From Lineus longissimus (taxonomy: Eukaryota; Nemertea; Pilidiophora; Heteronemertea; Lineidae), in assembly GCF_910592395.1 (NCBI RefSeq), contig NC_088315.1, forward strand, positions 19,944,219-20,008,218: a stretch of 64,000 nt of DNA. Direction: 5' to 3'. Shown one piece after another: positions 44,801 through 59,800 of this stretch; within the stretch, counting starts at the first letter, position 1; each line of letters starts with the position of its first letter. The position numbers were made by a program, and so were the translations under genes. The notes beneath the pieces were generated by a model, which had not been told where the DNA came from, ran no database searches, and saw only the letters and a program-made list of their open reading frames with translations.

Positions 44801-47800
44801 TCAAATCTGACAATCATCGTGTTACTTACATCTTCCACAGTCTTCATGCCAACACTATACACGTATAGTCAGATCTGACAATGTCAAACGGGATTGACAA
44901 GCGGCCTCGTGTTCCAGCGGGCAGCGCCTGTACAGCTTGGTTCCCGAGCCTACCGCAAGGTTGGGGTTTAAGGGTTAATAGTTTCACCTTGACCTCGTCC
45001 TCTAAAATGCAGGACCAATCATATCAGCGGAATCAATTATTTATTTCCGTGGAGATAAATGTTATTTCCGTGGAGATAAATGTTATTTCCGTGGAGAAAA
45101 GTATTTATTTCCGTGGAGAAAATACTTAATTCCGTGGAGAAAATACTTAATTCCGTGGAGAAAATTCGAGAAAAAAAAATCGTATTTGAATCTAAAAAAA
45201 AACATGATGTCCCTAATGGGCCACCGTAGATTACTTATCTCGCGATTTATAATAAGCCATGCTGAATAATCCTTTTTGATGTGTAACATGGTAAAGTTCG
45301 AAGCGATTTATAATGTCTATCCTATATGCGTAATATTGGCGTATTGTCATGTAAATAGCATCCTGAGGAAGTCAGTGTGCAGGGGTGTAAATAGTGATTA
45401 GGCTAATTAGAATGTTCTAAGCGCCTTTCGTCCTTTATAGTCTTATTCAAAATTCTGTCGGGGGCCAACGGTCCACTGACTAACTACCTGTTTTACAGGA
45501 GTAAGGCTCCACAACTCAGCATGAAACCATTTGCAAGGGCTGAGGTTGTCTATAAATTAGGCCCTAATTGAATGTTGATGGCATGTGCGATCTAACAACG
45601 ATCACACAGTGATTCTACGCTGTGTCATAAGCGTGAATGCTGTGAAAAATATCAATATTTTGGTGGTGCATGGCACCTGCTGTAGAAATTCTCAGCAGAT
45701 CTGTATTATTTCGACACGTTACGTAGAATCTGTGGCTCTCAGTTAACAAGAAAATGTAGATAGCCCAATAGCAAGTGCATGATCAACATACATTTGCAGA
45801 CGATGTTGAAGAGTCTCTATGGACAGCAGCTATGTAGGCAAGATAAAGCTACCCGAAGACACCAATAGGGCCCTCTCCCATCTCCCAATTTAAATTCCAA
45901 AGTCGATTATCTCAAAAGTTAAAAGAAATGCCTCATTCGCCGCTATGCCAGATAGTCGACGATATTGCCGGATGTTTCGCGAGAAGAAGTCGGTTTTTAG
46001 TCTTGTGATACACTCGTAATCAAACCAGCTATCTTCGTCAATGTTGTCACTGCCATACAAATCGAACTGTCAATGCGAAGACCTCCGATGGGGCGCCTCA
46101 TCGTAGGGTTGGTGATCTAGTCTGGCTTCTCGCCCGGGACCTATTAAGAACTTCAGGTACAGCCTCCAGGCATCCAAAGGTTACAAGCTTGAGTACGACG
46201 ACAATGTATTGGACCAAAAAACACATGAGATTTTCAGAAATACAACAATCATTTTTTACCTTTTCAGGTGTTCAGGGTACCACTGTGTCCTACCTCACGC
46301 CCAGGATAGGCAGTATCAATGGTGAAACCCGCATAACTCTCCATGGCGTAGGTAAGTAAAATATTGATATTATCACACCGCAAAAGAATGTAATAGTTTT
46401 TTTTACAGAATAAGCCAATTGCTGGATTAAGTTTGTGTCAATTGCATCCCAGTGCCATTTCGTTTAATCTAAAAGTTAAATGTATTCGTTTAAGGTTTCG
46501 CCAAGGACCATTTCGAAGAAGGAAAGGGAGCTGAAGTCACGTTGGTGTCGGATAAGTCATCCACTCCGTGCCGCATTCACAAAGATGGCTGCACCGAAAC
46601 AATGATCATGTGTTATACACCGTAAGCCAGGCAACATTTTAGTATTTTCCATGTATAAACATACAATAACATTGTGGCGAATCTTGACAATTTGGAAAAC
46701 TAAATATTGATCGCTCGAATCGAGTCAGCAGAAATATGTCGTAAATGAGCCGTACAGTTTGGTATTCGGTTTGACTGTAAAAGTCAGTAAAACAACTTTC
46801 CTAAAATCCAATGGATTTAGGCTGTGATTTTGGCAAATTAAGTGGAAAGTCGCATAAGTCAATAACATGCTTACATGTATACCCTTGGGTCCTGGGCGAG
46901 AGGGTCAAAATATAAGTGCTATATATCGATTTAAGGCCAAGAAACACGTTTTTACAGCATGCGTTTCATGAACAAGAATATTGTCAATGTGCATGGTGCC
47001 GTAAAAGTATCAGTGTGTGGACCTCTTGAAATGGTCTAATGATGTTAAAGCCACTGCGGCACTAAGCGACTATATTATAACTTCCCCTTGATGGGATGTT
47101 AGTCCATCGCAGGATACAGCCCCAGTTAAACTGGAACCCATCTATAGTTTGACCTGTTCGGGGTGATGTTGGGGTGAGGAAACTAGATGGTAGTACGGCA
47201 GATGGAGTTTTCCAGGACCCAAAGCGAGCAGTACTAGCCGGGAATCGAATCCATGATATTTGGATTATGAGTCCGAGACCTTTAAAACCACTAGACCACG
47301 CCACTCCTTGGGAAGACCTTGCCGTAAGGGTATATCTCAAATCTGGTCGTTTTCTTCAGGAAATTTCCCGCCGCTGATGTTGGTTATACCGTGAAGGTGA
47401 AGGTCGATGGGGTCGAGGTCCCGGATGACCAACTCTGCCCTTCGAACTCAAAGCTTTGCATCTTCACGGTAAGTATTTGTATTTGCAGTTAGATAAACGC
47501 TTTCCGAATTCATGGAATCATCCTTTTCTTTTTCGATGTCGTTTGTTTAGACTATATAGACTAAATAGAGCTTTCAAGAATATCTGAAAGACCAAATTCG
47601 TCCCCTGTCATTAGATGGATATTAGACATTGAGTTCGTACATTGGAATCAATCGCGCCCACCTCTACGACAGGTTCATCAATATGCTAACGATCGGGAAA
47701 TTCAGTTATCAATCAAATGTGAACCCAGCCTAAAAATCGAAGTCGAAGTCGGAGTCGTGATTTGCAGTTGGGTCAGGCATTTGAGAACATATATTTAGAA

Positions 47801-50800
47801 ATTCCTAAATGTTTATTAAATGGTCGTTTTTCATGACCTCTAGTATCAGACTAGTTTCAACTAACCCATGGCTGCGTTCATGAAATCGGGTTTTTTCAAC
47901 ATATGTGATAAGATAGATTGTATATTAATTACAACGTTCCTTTTTCCCGCGTTTCCAGCCAAATCGTTGGGTGACCCCTTCCATCACCTCTGTTAACCCT
48001 CGCTCTGGTCCACCTGGTAAGTCTGCAATGCAATCACAATAATCAGGAGCTCATTTTGAAATTCATAGCAACTAACTATTCGGAGTCTGAGTTAAGTGCT
48101 GAACTAAAATAACTATTGTCGACATTAATAATAATCTCGAGATTAGAGTCACTTTATCCGAAATGTTGTCACGGATAACAGCTTATTGAAGAATAATCTC
48201 AGCCCAGACTTGACATTAAGTTTGCCCCAATATTAGAATCATTCACTTTGAACTATCGTGCGAAATAATAGGTAGTTATTGATGTTACTCAACAATCTGT
48301 AAAAGTCCAAAATTCCAATCCATTCATAATCCCGTATAATCTCACAATTTCTATACGTTATTGGATTGTTAATCCAGGCTTGATTCGCCAACAGAAAGCA
48401 ATTTAATTTTCCAGTTAATATGATCCACCTAGATTCTGGACTCGTTGTAAGCTTGCTTGACCATCCTCCATTCTACGAGCAGAATGCACAATATGCAAAA
48501 TAAGTTTGAAAAATGGCCGAGAAAACGCTTTCGTCAATACTTGCTTCAGTCGCTCAATGCTTGTCAACGCTTTGTCCGATTCTGGCAAATAGGTCGTCAG
48601 AAAGCATCTCAGCGCATTAAACAATGTTGACCTGTCGTGTTTATATCCATTCATGTACACCTAACGACATTCCAACATGCTAGTCGGCCTACGGTGTAAG
48701 AAAAGTGAGAGACAGTCGCTGTCTTCCACTATTAATGGCCTCTCTATTTATACGGTCTTGGTCGCTTCCTGACTTCAAGTCGTACATGTAATCTCAGTAT
48801 ATGACAGCGACTCCACCACACAGTCTTCACCGGCAACGGCGACCGAGGCTGGTGCCGTTCTGCCCTGTGATGGCCAGAAGGGTCCATCACACCGTGCTTC
48901 CGACCAAGAGGCTAACGCTGTCTACCCCTGTAAGCGGGGAATGAAACGCTTTTTAAGATATGTTAAGTTTTCAAGACGTTTGATCCTTCGTCTAGCACAA
49001 GCATTGGGCAGCTTCGATCTATTGACAGTAGGAAGCCACAAAAATGTTACTCCAGCCCCTTCATCACTTTGCCATTGATCTCCCCTGTCTGCTGAACTTG
49101 ACCCTTAACACATTTCCCTCTGCACTCTAGGCACCGTGGTGACGATGTGCGGACGGATTATCACCAATCGTACCCAGAGTAATGAAGAGACGAGCACCAA
49201 TGGAGTCATGGAAAGAATCACCCGAGTCTACTTCGGAGGGCAGAAGTGTCAGCTCAGAGTCGACGACACGGATGAATTGTGAGTTTGCACTTTTGATGTA
49301 CATTTCTGAAACACCTTGGCAGCATTATATTGCAATATTTGTAGAACTTATGGCAAAGTATAATTGAGACTTTTTGATGGCATGCATCGATCTACCGTCG
49401 ATGTGCGTATTGGTGTTCATCGCCAGTAAGTCCGCATGTTTTGGTGGACGACCCTGTCGTTCTTCGGAGTCGGCCATTCTTTCCCTTGTAACCTACTGTC
49501 TTATACTGCAATCTAGGTCATACCATACGCTTCCATGGCATTTCCTTTCGGGGGGGGGGTTGCTTCGATAAATCGTTCCATTCTGACTAAGAGGGGAGCG
49601 CCTGATGCGCCCCGCTATCCGCCATTGCTTCCGCCATATTGCCTGTCAAATAACAGCGTCAATCTTTAAAACGCCCAAAACAGGATTGCCACGTTCCAGA
49701 CACACGCTGGTTGGTGGATTATTTCCTCGCCCGTGGTTGCATTTTGGATTCTTTGGTTCTCAGCCTCTTAACCTCCTTTGTCGCCGATGGAGTTTACGAG
49801 GCTAAGAAGGTTAAGACTGAGTTCCTCTCCAGCCTCTGACGAAAATAGCCTACCATTTATATGATGAGTTTGTTCGAATGTCCAAGATGAAAAAATGTAT
49901 GTGTGGGCCATGTTTGTTTTTCAGATATGGTGTTACCCTGAACAGTGACGGTACCAGCAAGTACGGCTGTATGACCTGCAAGCTACAGGGGACCTTTGTT
50001 GGTAAGTGGCAAACGGCAAGCAAATTCTCTAAAAGACGGTTTCATAATCATCCAGCAACTGATCGACCTGCATATTGAAATATGGTATTTTGTTTGCCCT
50101 GACGTAGATACCAGATACCAGGAACCTCGATGTTCACGTCTCTTTCGAAGGACTTTGGAAAGACAGAATTGTTTATCCTTCAACGCTTCGTCGGTTCATC
50201 CAGAAGCACATTCATGGATTCTCCCCGGAATCGAGCCTACCACTTTAGCGTGGTAGCCAGTGTTCACCACTAGATTCTGAGACCCCTTGATCTCTTTTAT
50301 TCCAGGAAATATCAATGGAAGCTTCATCATCGAAGGATCCTATGGGAGATCGTTGGCGGACCTGAGTATCCTTCACGTCTCCGCCCAAAACAAGATTGCC
50401 ATGTTCCAAACATACGCAGGTGACTGGATCATTACATTTATTTACCGATTTAGACTCATCGACCCCCATGGAAGCTGTTTTATGGGGTCGCGTTATCAGG
50501 ATTTTCCCCGATAACGACGACCTGATAACAACCTACTACATGTAGTTCGTTTTTCGCTGTTCGCAGGAGTTGCGAAACCTACCCAACGCATGTTAGACGA
50601 ACAATCCATCATCTTGAACAACATATCTTAAAAGTTATTTTCTTCCGCACTTGCAGAGGTAGACAGCGTTAGCCCCTCAGTTGGCAGCACGGCGGGAGGG
50701 ACACTCCTGACCATCACAGGGCAGAACTTCGACGAAACCACGGCACCGGCCTCGGTCACCATCGGCGGTGAAGACTGTGTGGTGGCATCACTGTCTGATA

Positions 50801-53800
50801 CTGAGATTACATGCGTGACTCCAAGTCAGCAAGCGACCAAGTCCGTGTACCCTGGTGAGTATCTGACGCGTTCTGCCCCAAAGCACCTCAGATTCGGGAC
50901 TACATTTAAACCAAAGCGCCTCAGATTTGAGCCTACATTTAAGCGAAAGCGCCTCAGATTTGGGCCAACATTTAAGCTAAAGGACCTCGAATTTTGGCTC
51001 AAGCACCTTTGCGGAGTTATTTCCTTAAGTCCAAAAATGTTAAATGAAAATCTCTCTTAACTTTCCAGGTAACCGAGGAGTAAGGATGGAGTTTTGGAAC
51101 GAAACATCAGTTTCTCACGCTGACATCGACACTATCGCCAACATGTCGTCCCCAGATGGCACCTACGTCATGGATCAAGCAGAATACATCGACAACGGCA
51201 ACAATTACGTCACGAGGTGGTCTGGCTTCTTCGTTGCACCTGTGACAGGGCAGTATTTGCTGATGGCGAAAGGAGACGATTCGATCAAGTTGTACGTCAG
51301 CGGCACTGAGACCCCTGAGGACAAGGTAGGCTGATTTAGTAGGCCTTCATCCAATCTCGTACATTCAGAAGCATAACACAAAATGTCTTCTAAAGTCTTT
51401 GGAGTGAACCACATGCACGTGACAATAAGAGCTCGATAGCCCCCTCCTCCCATTAATCAACAAGACACATGTGTATGTTGTCAGTTTATGTGTCTTTGTC
51501 AGTCGATGGGAGACTGCGGGGGGGGGGGGTCCCTAGGTCTAGTTTTCTCGTACCTGTGGTTGAACACGGTAAATTTTGTGATTGCAAATTGATTAGTGTT
51601 ACTGGAAGGTCACATTTTCCACTCTACTGCAGAAAGATTAAAGCAGTTTTACAGGGGACTACTGATTACTGTTTCAACCGGAATTTTGCCCCCGTAATGT
51701 ACAAGGTCCGAGTATCAATTTCATTTCACTTTCCCTTTGTAGACACTGGTGTCCTCCATTGAGTCATGGACGCTCTCTTTTGATGACCCGACTGAGTCCC
51801 AAAGGGCATTGAATCTAACAGCTAAGAAATCGTAAGTCAAAGTGTCGATTTTTGTTCAAGTTCTTGAAGGGAGATCACATGTTTATGCTGGAGCAAAGTG
51901 TTAATCACTGAAGGCTATGTTGCTCCTCGACTTGCATTGGCCAATCCTGGATTTTACTTTACAATTCATGTCATTTTCATTCCAGTTATTATTTCGAAGC
52001 GTACCACAGACAGGCTTCCGGTGGAGGAAGTTTCTACATGGGCGCCAAGATCTTCACCAGTACATTCAACAACAAACAAACTGGGGACGCAGTTAATGAG
52101 ATGCAAGAGGTCAAAATTCAATCCACCATTGTCAACGAAGTTCAAAATATCAGCCTCGTCAACTGGGCGACTGGATCATCTGTGAACGAGGTTCAGACTG
52201 TTACTGTTGATGGTACCAATGGAGGGTTCCAGCTCAGAATGGATGGTGTTTCAACCGGTCAGTTTTAGTACGAAGTCCGTCCACTGATTGTATTGTTTTA
52301 AAGTGTTTTGTTGTTTTTTTCAAACTTCGAACTGAACGAAAAATGAAGCCGGAGTAGGGCGTCAGAAAGAAAGGAGATAATGCATTCGATGAACAAACAG
52401 AGGATGTAAAATCAACATGCCTATTTTTTAAAGATTTGTCGTGTCTGCGTAGGCTTCTGATTTTTAGCAACGCCACAAGGGCTGAACCCTGCCGACTTCG
52501 ATGGAACTGTACGGGCATACTGCCCTGACTTTTGTAAGCGATTTCCTTCTCCTAGACTGTTTGCCTAACAGGGCTTAATAGGCTGGCCTCCGCTCAGTTT
52601 CGTTGAAATTCTATTCATTCCTCTCCTTCGTAGGTGTGCTAACCTTCCCTTCGTCCGACACGGAGGTTGCTGGTGCGCTAAACAGCCTTCCTACCATCAG
52701 TCCACGAGAGGTGACCGTCACGGAGTCAACCACAGGAACAGCTGTGGCTTTCACTGTCACATTCATCTCGGGAGGTACGCATCAATATTTTTACTCAAAA
52801 TTTCTGATTATGCAGTCATTTATCATAACACTTGCCCCATTGACCAATTTTATGCGGCAGAAGGCCAACAAAGCCGTATTTTTTACCTGCAGACCATTAG
52901 GGCTAACTATTACTTTACTGGCGACAGTATAAGACTTATAGAAGTGGTCGTGGTCGGCTGTGACCCGACCTACTCAGTGACCGAAGATACCCAATGGGTT
53001 GCCTCCACTCCCTAAAGTAATGCTAGCTATTGCTTTCTGGACAACAGAATACTGATAAAACTAGAACTGGTGGTGGTTGACGGTGATCTGGTCGGCTCAG
53101 TGACCGACTAAGTTACCCAAGGAATTGCCTCCACTTCCTAAAGTATTGCTAACTATTGCTTTCTAGGCGACAGAAGACTGATAGAGGTGGTCGTTGTCGA
53201 CGGCGACCTGGCTTGCTCAGTGACCGAAGATACCCAAGGAGTCGACTCCATGGAGACCTTCCAGCTCGAGATTGATGGCGTCCCATCTGTGCCCATCGCA
53301 CGGGATGCCGATGCTGCAACGGTGTGTATTCATTCTTTGTTACTAATTTACAACTTCATAGTTTTGTTGGGGAAAATGAGAAAGAAAATAAAGTTGTTGA
53401 CATTTTGAAAAATTGATCAAGTGATTTTTCATTTCCCTGAAATACCATAAAAAATACCATAGCGAGTACGTAATTTCCGATGTTTTTCTCTAAAACCTCG
53501 GAACTTTTTTTAGCTCAACATTTGACCTTATATCTTGGAGGTGACCTGATATTCAAGAATTGGAATTGATTCCTCACTTTGTCAATCAAACCAATAATCA
53601 TGATTTTGATATATCTTAGATTGAAGCTGCCATCTACAGCATCTTCAGTGTCAAGTGTCCCACTGATTTGACCACTCCCAGCGACTTCAAGATAAACGAG
53701 GACTACGAGGCGGATGGTGTGGTGGCCCCTTCGGGAACCATCGACAGCACCTCGGCCTTCTGCGGGAGGAGAAGTCTCAAGAACCCCACGACCATCTTCA

Positions 53801-56800
53801 CAGCGGAGGAGGGAAAGGAAGTCAGGGCTTCGCGTTATAAACAAGTGAGTTGTATATTCCTTGTGCCAGTATTAGCGTCCTTACTCCATGTTGTGTTCGC
53901 GCAGGGAAGTCGGACTGAACTGAAAATGGCTGCGACTACGTATTTGTACGCTCTCAGGGGAATTACACAAAAAGAGTTTCAATCAATCTCTATAACATCA
54001 TACCTTAATCCGTCACCGTTCATTAGAGCAGGACACTTTTTTCCAGGAGGAGGGTGGGGGGGGGGTGGTTGGGCATTTGAGACTGCTACACTTGGCTGAT
54101 ATATAACCTTCTCTTCGTTGCCTCTTGCAGTTTTGCCTCGCCTACAAGGGACTGCTCTCCGACTCAGTGAGGGTAACGTATCAGTTCGTCAATAATGATC
54201 TCCAGATTGAAGAAGGCAGTCAGAATGTGGCCATTACCTTCGAATCGGAAGAAACCACGTGAGTAGTGACAAATGCAAAAGTGCATAGAATTGCTCACTT
54301 TACTAACTTCGTTTATTTCTAGAAGATCGTATGGGATCGCGATCGACCAAGCTTGCGGCAAAGCTTTGTTATTGCACTACTTATTCATCCAATGTAAAAA
54401 AGTGCATGCGTAGTGTCATTTATGCGACGTCGCGTCAAAATCGCATTCAGTGGAACCCAACTCTGGTCGAGTTCAAGTGAGCACCTTCTGGTTGCTCCTT
54501 GAACCCCTGAATGATTTCTGTGGAGACTGGGATAATAATGTGGTATCCTTATTAAGCGCTTTGAACAAGGAAACCTGGAAAAGCGCTATAGAACTCAATA
54601 AAATTATCATGATTATATTACTGTCTTATTATCATTATTACCCTTAAACTAATGTACGTTCTCTTTTCAGATGGAAATACAAGTGCACTGATCTCAGCAA
54701 TGAACTTCCAGTTTCCACCCTGGCGCAGCTCTCGATCAAGCAACTTTCCATCTCCAGCAGCGATCCAAATGTCGACCTGAACGTGGATAACGTCCTGCTG
54801 GCGGAGAATGCACCCATATCTGACCTTGACATACCAGGTAAGGAGCCACCACGCTGTGGAATCATCAAGAGTCTTTCCGAAAATCCTCCAACTCGCCGTG
54901 TCACGATCAGCCACCTGTCCAGCGAGTCCAGGCTCAGACTAAAAGTCACCTCTGGCGAATAAGGCCCTTGTATGAACCGGACATCCAACTTGCATCTTCC
55001 TCACTGTGCAACGCTATGCCACGACACCCAAGGAGCCATGTCCTTGCTTAGGCGTTCAAACCGATGTGGCGTCTCTGCCTTAAGTCATGTCAGTGTTTGA
55101 TCGAAACAATTAGGATGTATGCTTTGATTCTCCCGTAGGTGCACCTTTTCGTCGTTCAAACTTCCTAGTTCTTACTGCTCTCACTCTCTTCCTCTCTAGC
55201 CTTGGACACGATGCGCCTCGCCCTCTCCGAGAGCCTGGGTGTCTCGAGTGTCACCGTCACCAGGCCAGACACCGGAGTGGACAACTTCGCTATTGAGTTG
55301 GTAGCTGCCGAGTGCAGTCATAACTTCCCGCTCCTGCAGCCGTACTACTCACAGGTAAGACTGCGAAAGAAGCAACGGGCTTGGCAAACGTAAAGAATAT
55401 CTTGATGAGGTTTCCCATCAATGAGAAGTACCCATTTGCTCACGAGTGGTCAAATTGTTTAAAAGTAGCCATTTGAAATGCGCATAAAGGTTTATGCCCC
55501 CCTTTCTTCATATCTTCCAATAGGAATCGAATGGTGTCTTCCGTCAGTCCTCCTGGGCGAGCGGCATTGGAATTGTCCCCGTCCGAACGGGCAGCGCGTC
55601 TCCGCCAGTGACGGGCTCCATCGCCATATCCTACAAGGGCCATTCTATCAAGGGCATCTCTGCCCAGTCCAGCGAGTCGGAGTTCAAAGACATCCTCGAG
55701 GCGTCTGGGCTTGTTGGAGCTGTTGACGTGACTCGAGCTGGGACATGCGCTGGTTATGAATGGTCGGTTAACTTCGTGACTTCTACCGGGGATCAACCAC
55801 CAATGGAGGTACGTTGAATCAGATCAGAGTCTCTTCTGCGATACGGAATTTGTATAAAAAACACTCTAAATGAGGGACCCTCGGTCGAAAATTTAGTTTA
55901 GATTCTTAGAAGATTGTTTGTTAGTTAATTAGTACCTCTTTGGACTTTATAGATATCTTACAATCTATATGAGATCTGACTGCTCGTTGTAATAGATCGT
56001 TTTCACCAGCCTCATTTCAGTCCATTGTCTGGGGCGACTCGCACGTATAGTTGGCTGGGTGGAGTGATTCAACAATGCTTCCACTCAGCGCAGTGAGTTA
56101 CTGCGCAATCAAAGCTACAACACTAATGGGAAGAATCTATAAGATATATTGATTTCATGAACTGATACTCTTTGATGATGATTTCAGATTGACCAAGCCT
56201 TCACCTCCCTCTCTGGCATCAGCCCTTCGGCCAATGTGACGACTCTGAGTGATGGCTGTCTCCTCCTGGACCCCATCCCCGGAGACATGCTGCGCACACC
56301 CCACACAACACCTCAAGTCTCCGTGCTCATCAACAACATCCCGACATCATGTGACGCCTGTGACTATGAATGGTCAGCGAGTGCTGCGCCAGCTGTCACG
56401 TCCGTCTCCCCGTCATCTGGTACGTACATCGCAGCTTGTGCTATTTCTTAATCTCCAAGCTTTGCCATCAGTACTGGTTGCTCAGAGATGATAGACTAGC
56501 AGCAATTAATAAGCGTAGTTTCATGCACGAATCGGTTGATTTAGATTTGGGAACACTAGTGTAAGACATGTCGACAATTAAGTTGTCGACATAAAAATTA
56601 AGCTGTCTATTTTTAGGTACTGAGAACGATGTGCTCACCATCCAAGGGACCGGATTCGACGCAACTCCTTCAAACAACGAGGTCCGAGTCGGCGACAGCT
56701 CGTGTGTGCCACAATCGGCCACCTCCTCCGAACTGACGTGCCTCCTGGGCCCCGGGGCCATGGGGTCATACTCCGTACAAGTCACCGTCTCCGGCAAGGG

Positions 56801-59800
56801 TAAGGCGACCGGCTCGAACTCGTTCAGCTATACCGCAAGTGTGACCAGTGTGAGTCCAACATCTGCTACCAAGGGCGGTAAGTACAAAATTGAAAGGATT
56901 TTGGGTTTGAAAGAATTTCACTGAAAGACGAGGTATCATCTTATTACAAGCTAAAGGATTAGCTTACTGCATCTACAATTTGCCACTTCTAACACCATGT
57001 CCCGCCACTTGCAGTAGCACACTTAACGATTTTCGTTAGTGTTGCGGTTGATTTGTGTTGAGGCAGTTTTGGACATGTGCAGGCAAGCAGGCCTACGGCT
57101 ACACTCCGTTCTAGTGCATTGTTTATTGCAATTTGATAATCGTCTTGAGAAGTTACGGTCCTGCTGGAAGCTATTTTGAAGAAGAAAAAAAGACTTTTGA
57201 ATCTTTAACAACAACATATTATTTCATGCCCAAGTTGTACCTTTAGCCTTCTAATTGTGTTGAGTAATATCAAATGCAGACATACATTGAGAGTATTAGC
57301 TCGTTCACTTGTTTTTGAATAGATCTCGGCAACTCTCGTGTCCTGCTTTTTAAGACTTAGTGTTAATTTCTTTAACAGGGGGCGCTATCCTAACAATCAT
57401 AGGAACTGGTCTGACTGCCGATGAGACTGTTTTGATTGACGGTAACGAATGTACCAAGCTCTCGCTCAGCTTCACCCAGATGGAGTGTGAGGTTCCTCAA
57501 GGGGTGAGTACTCTTCCTTCATGACATCCTTCTTCAGCAGATATCATGTTCAGCACCTGCCTTTATAAGTTCTACGAATTTATGTACGGATTTCATTTCA
57601 AAAAGCTGTCAACCACAACCAATTTGCAACTTGGTAAACTGGATTTGAGCTAAGAGAAAGCAGAATCGAATCCCTCTTGTTTCATGTTTTAAAGTAAAAA
57701 GGCAGGTCTCGCAATCCTTATGAAGAACAACCAGCGTTGAAGTACGGGGAAGTACTATCAAAAATCAATAAGCGAGCTCGCTTATAGATGTTTGGTACTA
57801 AAATAGTTTATCTACGGTGGTTTTTAAAAGAGTTCTCTGGTTACTCTTGCTACAAGTATGAAAGACAATTTACGAGTGCCGCTTAAATGATTTCGCACAG
57901 GACGTGAGGACACAGCCGACTTTCGTTATTCCTACGTCCTACTGCATATCTTCTGTAATAGTTCGCGCCCAACCTTAGCATGGTAACTTGGAGCTTGCTA
58001 AAGGCCGCGATCTAGGTGTGAACAAGTAACACAAAGAAACCGGCGAAAATCATGGAGATTTGCTAATCTGCATGCACATAAATTTCATCTATTTTCTTAT
58101 TTCAGGCATCTGCTGGCTCCGTTTCTTTCAGTGTGGAAAATAATGGAGTTAGTACATACACGAGTACCTTCACATACAACAGTCCATCTGGTACATTAAC
58201 CGCCGTCAATGTCACATCAGCCAGTGTCGATGGTAAGTCGGACCGATATCAACTTCATTCATCTGATTGTGAGAATTGAGGTTTATTTTGACCCAATCAA
58301 TGTCAACCTACCACACTAACATACCTAAGGGCTCTCTTTAAAAAGTCAGTTATCAGTCCATCATCGATGTCAACTGTGCGATGCCCATGGTACCAAGATA
58401 TCCAGTGATATCCAAGGCACATAGATAATAAATGTGGTACCCGGTGGCACCGTGACCTCTTACCATAAAATATCGTCGCATGTACTATTATTCTTTTCAA
58501 TCCCCCCATTCAAGGATCGACGGTCATCGAGATCCAAGGCACTGGTTTCGGCAGCTATGACTCATCGGTGAGTCTCCTGACCGTAGGTGGCGTGCACGCA
58601 GAGATTGTCTCCTGGACAAGCACCGCAATTGTGGCCATCCTCCCTTCAGTAGCCTCAGGTTCCTACCCACTCAGACTCCGAGTGGCAGCGAATGACTATG
58701 CAGACACAACGTGAGTATAAACACCCCTATACAACCGTCGAAATCGTGGAATTTGCTGAGCATGTCTTTTGTTAGCGACAAAAACATCCCTACTTCAAAG
58801 CTGAGTTAGGTGGCGGAGTTTGCGCCCTGTATCATTTGATCGGGTTCTTTAAAGACTGGATTAGACATGCCGTGGCAGCTTCGTGAGTTGGATAAACATC
58901 GACTCCATCTGACAATGGACATGGACATGATTGATATGTTGTTAGCTCATCGGAGATAGGCTGTTGTTCCTAACGTATGTTTCTTATACTCACAGCACTA
59001 ACAGCATCCCTGACATCACCTACGACTTCGAGCTACACCAGGTCTCGCCGAAAGAAGGCTCCCTCTTCGGAGGAACCATCTTGACCTTCACGGGTAGCGG
59101 CTTCCCCGAGGACATTACCCTCTACAATATCGCAGTGGGTGAGGTCAGCTGCACCGTGCTCAATGCTACCTCCACCACTGTCGTGGGACAGTTGGAAGAG
59201 TACTACCCTACACACAATGTAGACAATACAGGGACGCATGCAAGTAAGTTCGACTGATGTGCTCAAAAACGTTCTTTGTTGAATTAACTGTTGAACTGAT
59301 CGAACTGTTAAAGATTGGTTGGTTCATCTGCAACGTGTTTTGGCTTTGGCCCTGATTGCTCCGAATGGCAGCGTCTGCTTTCCTTTGTTTTCGTGTATAC
59401 TTCTTATTGTCTTTTGTGTAATATCTTAGCCTATGGTGCCGGATACAGCTGGAACCCTGTCTCCATTGACATCAAAGAAGGCGACAAGATCCAATGGAAC
59501 TGGAGTCCACCACAATACGTCTCAGGGATGAACTACCGAGTCTGTCAGACAGCCAATGCCTCGTCTCTAGCCTGCGATCCTAGCGGGTTCAGTAGCGGCG
59601 CGAAGACCTCGAATGGTAGGTTGATCGTGCCTCTTCTTCTGTCGTTAAAGCGACATATCGATAGCTACCATTTTTTCTTGGAATGAGGCGTAAGATCGAG
59701 ACTCCGTGTACCTGGTGTCTTCGCGTTGTTAGCGCAAACAAGGACACCAAGGTAGAAACATGAGTAGTCTACAGTTGACTCTGCCTCTGACCGTAGACGA

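Noticed and set aside
44219..45129. Twin short frames MSNGIDKRPRVPAG... on both arms of the palindrome
   Set aside because: They are the same sequence in the two arms of a fold-back element, with frames ending in minisatellite; no family resemblance supports a gene.
47232..47312. tRNA gene on the minus strand
   Set aside because: A and B box-like words are present but the acceptor stem and anticodon arm do not pair properly, and a non-tRNA body follows, so it is a SINE.
48415..48660. 81-codon minus-strand frame inside a fibrocystin-like intron
   Set aside because: No recognisable domain and no splice or promoter support.
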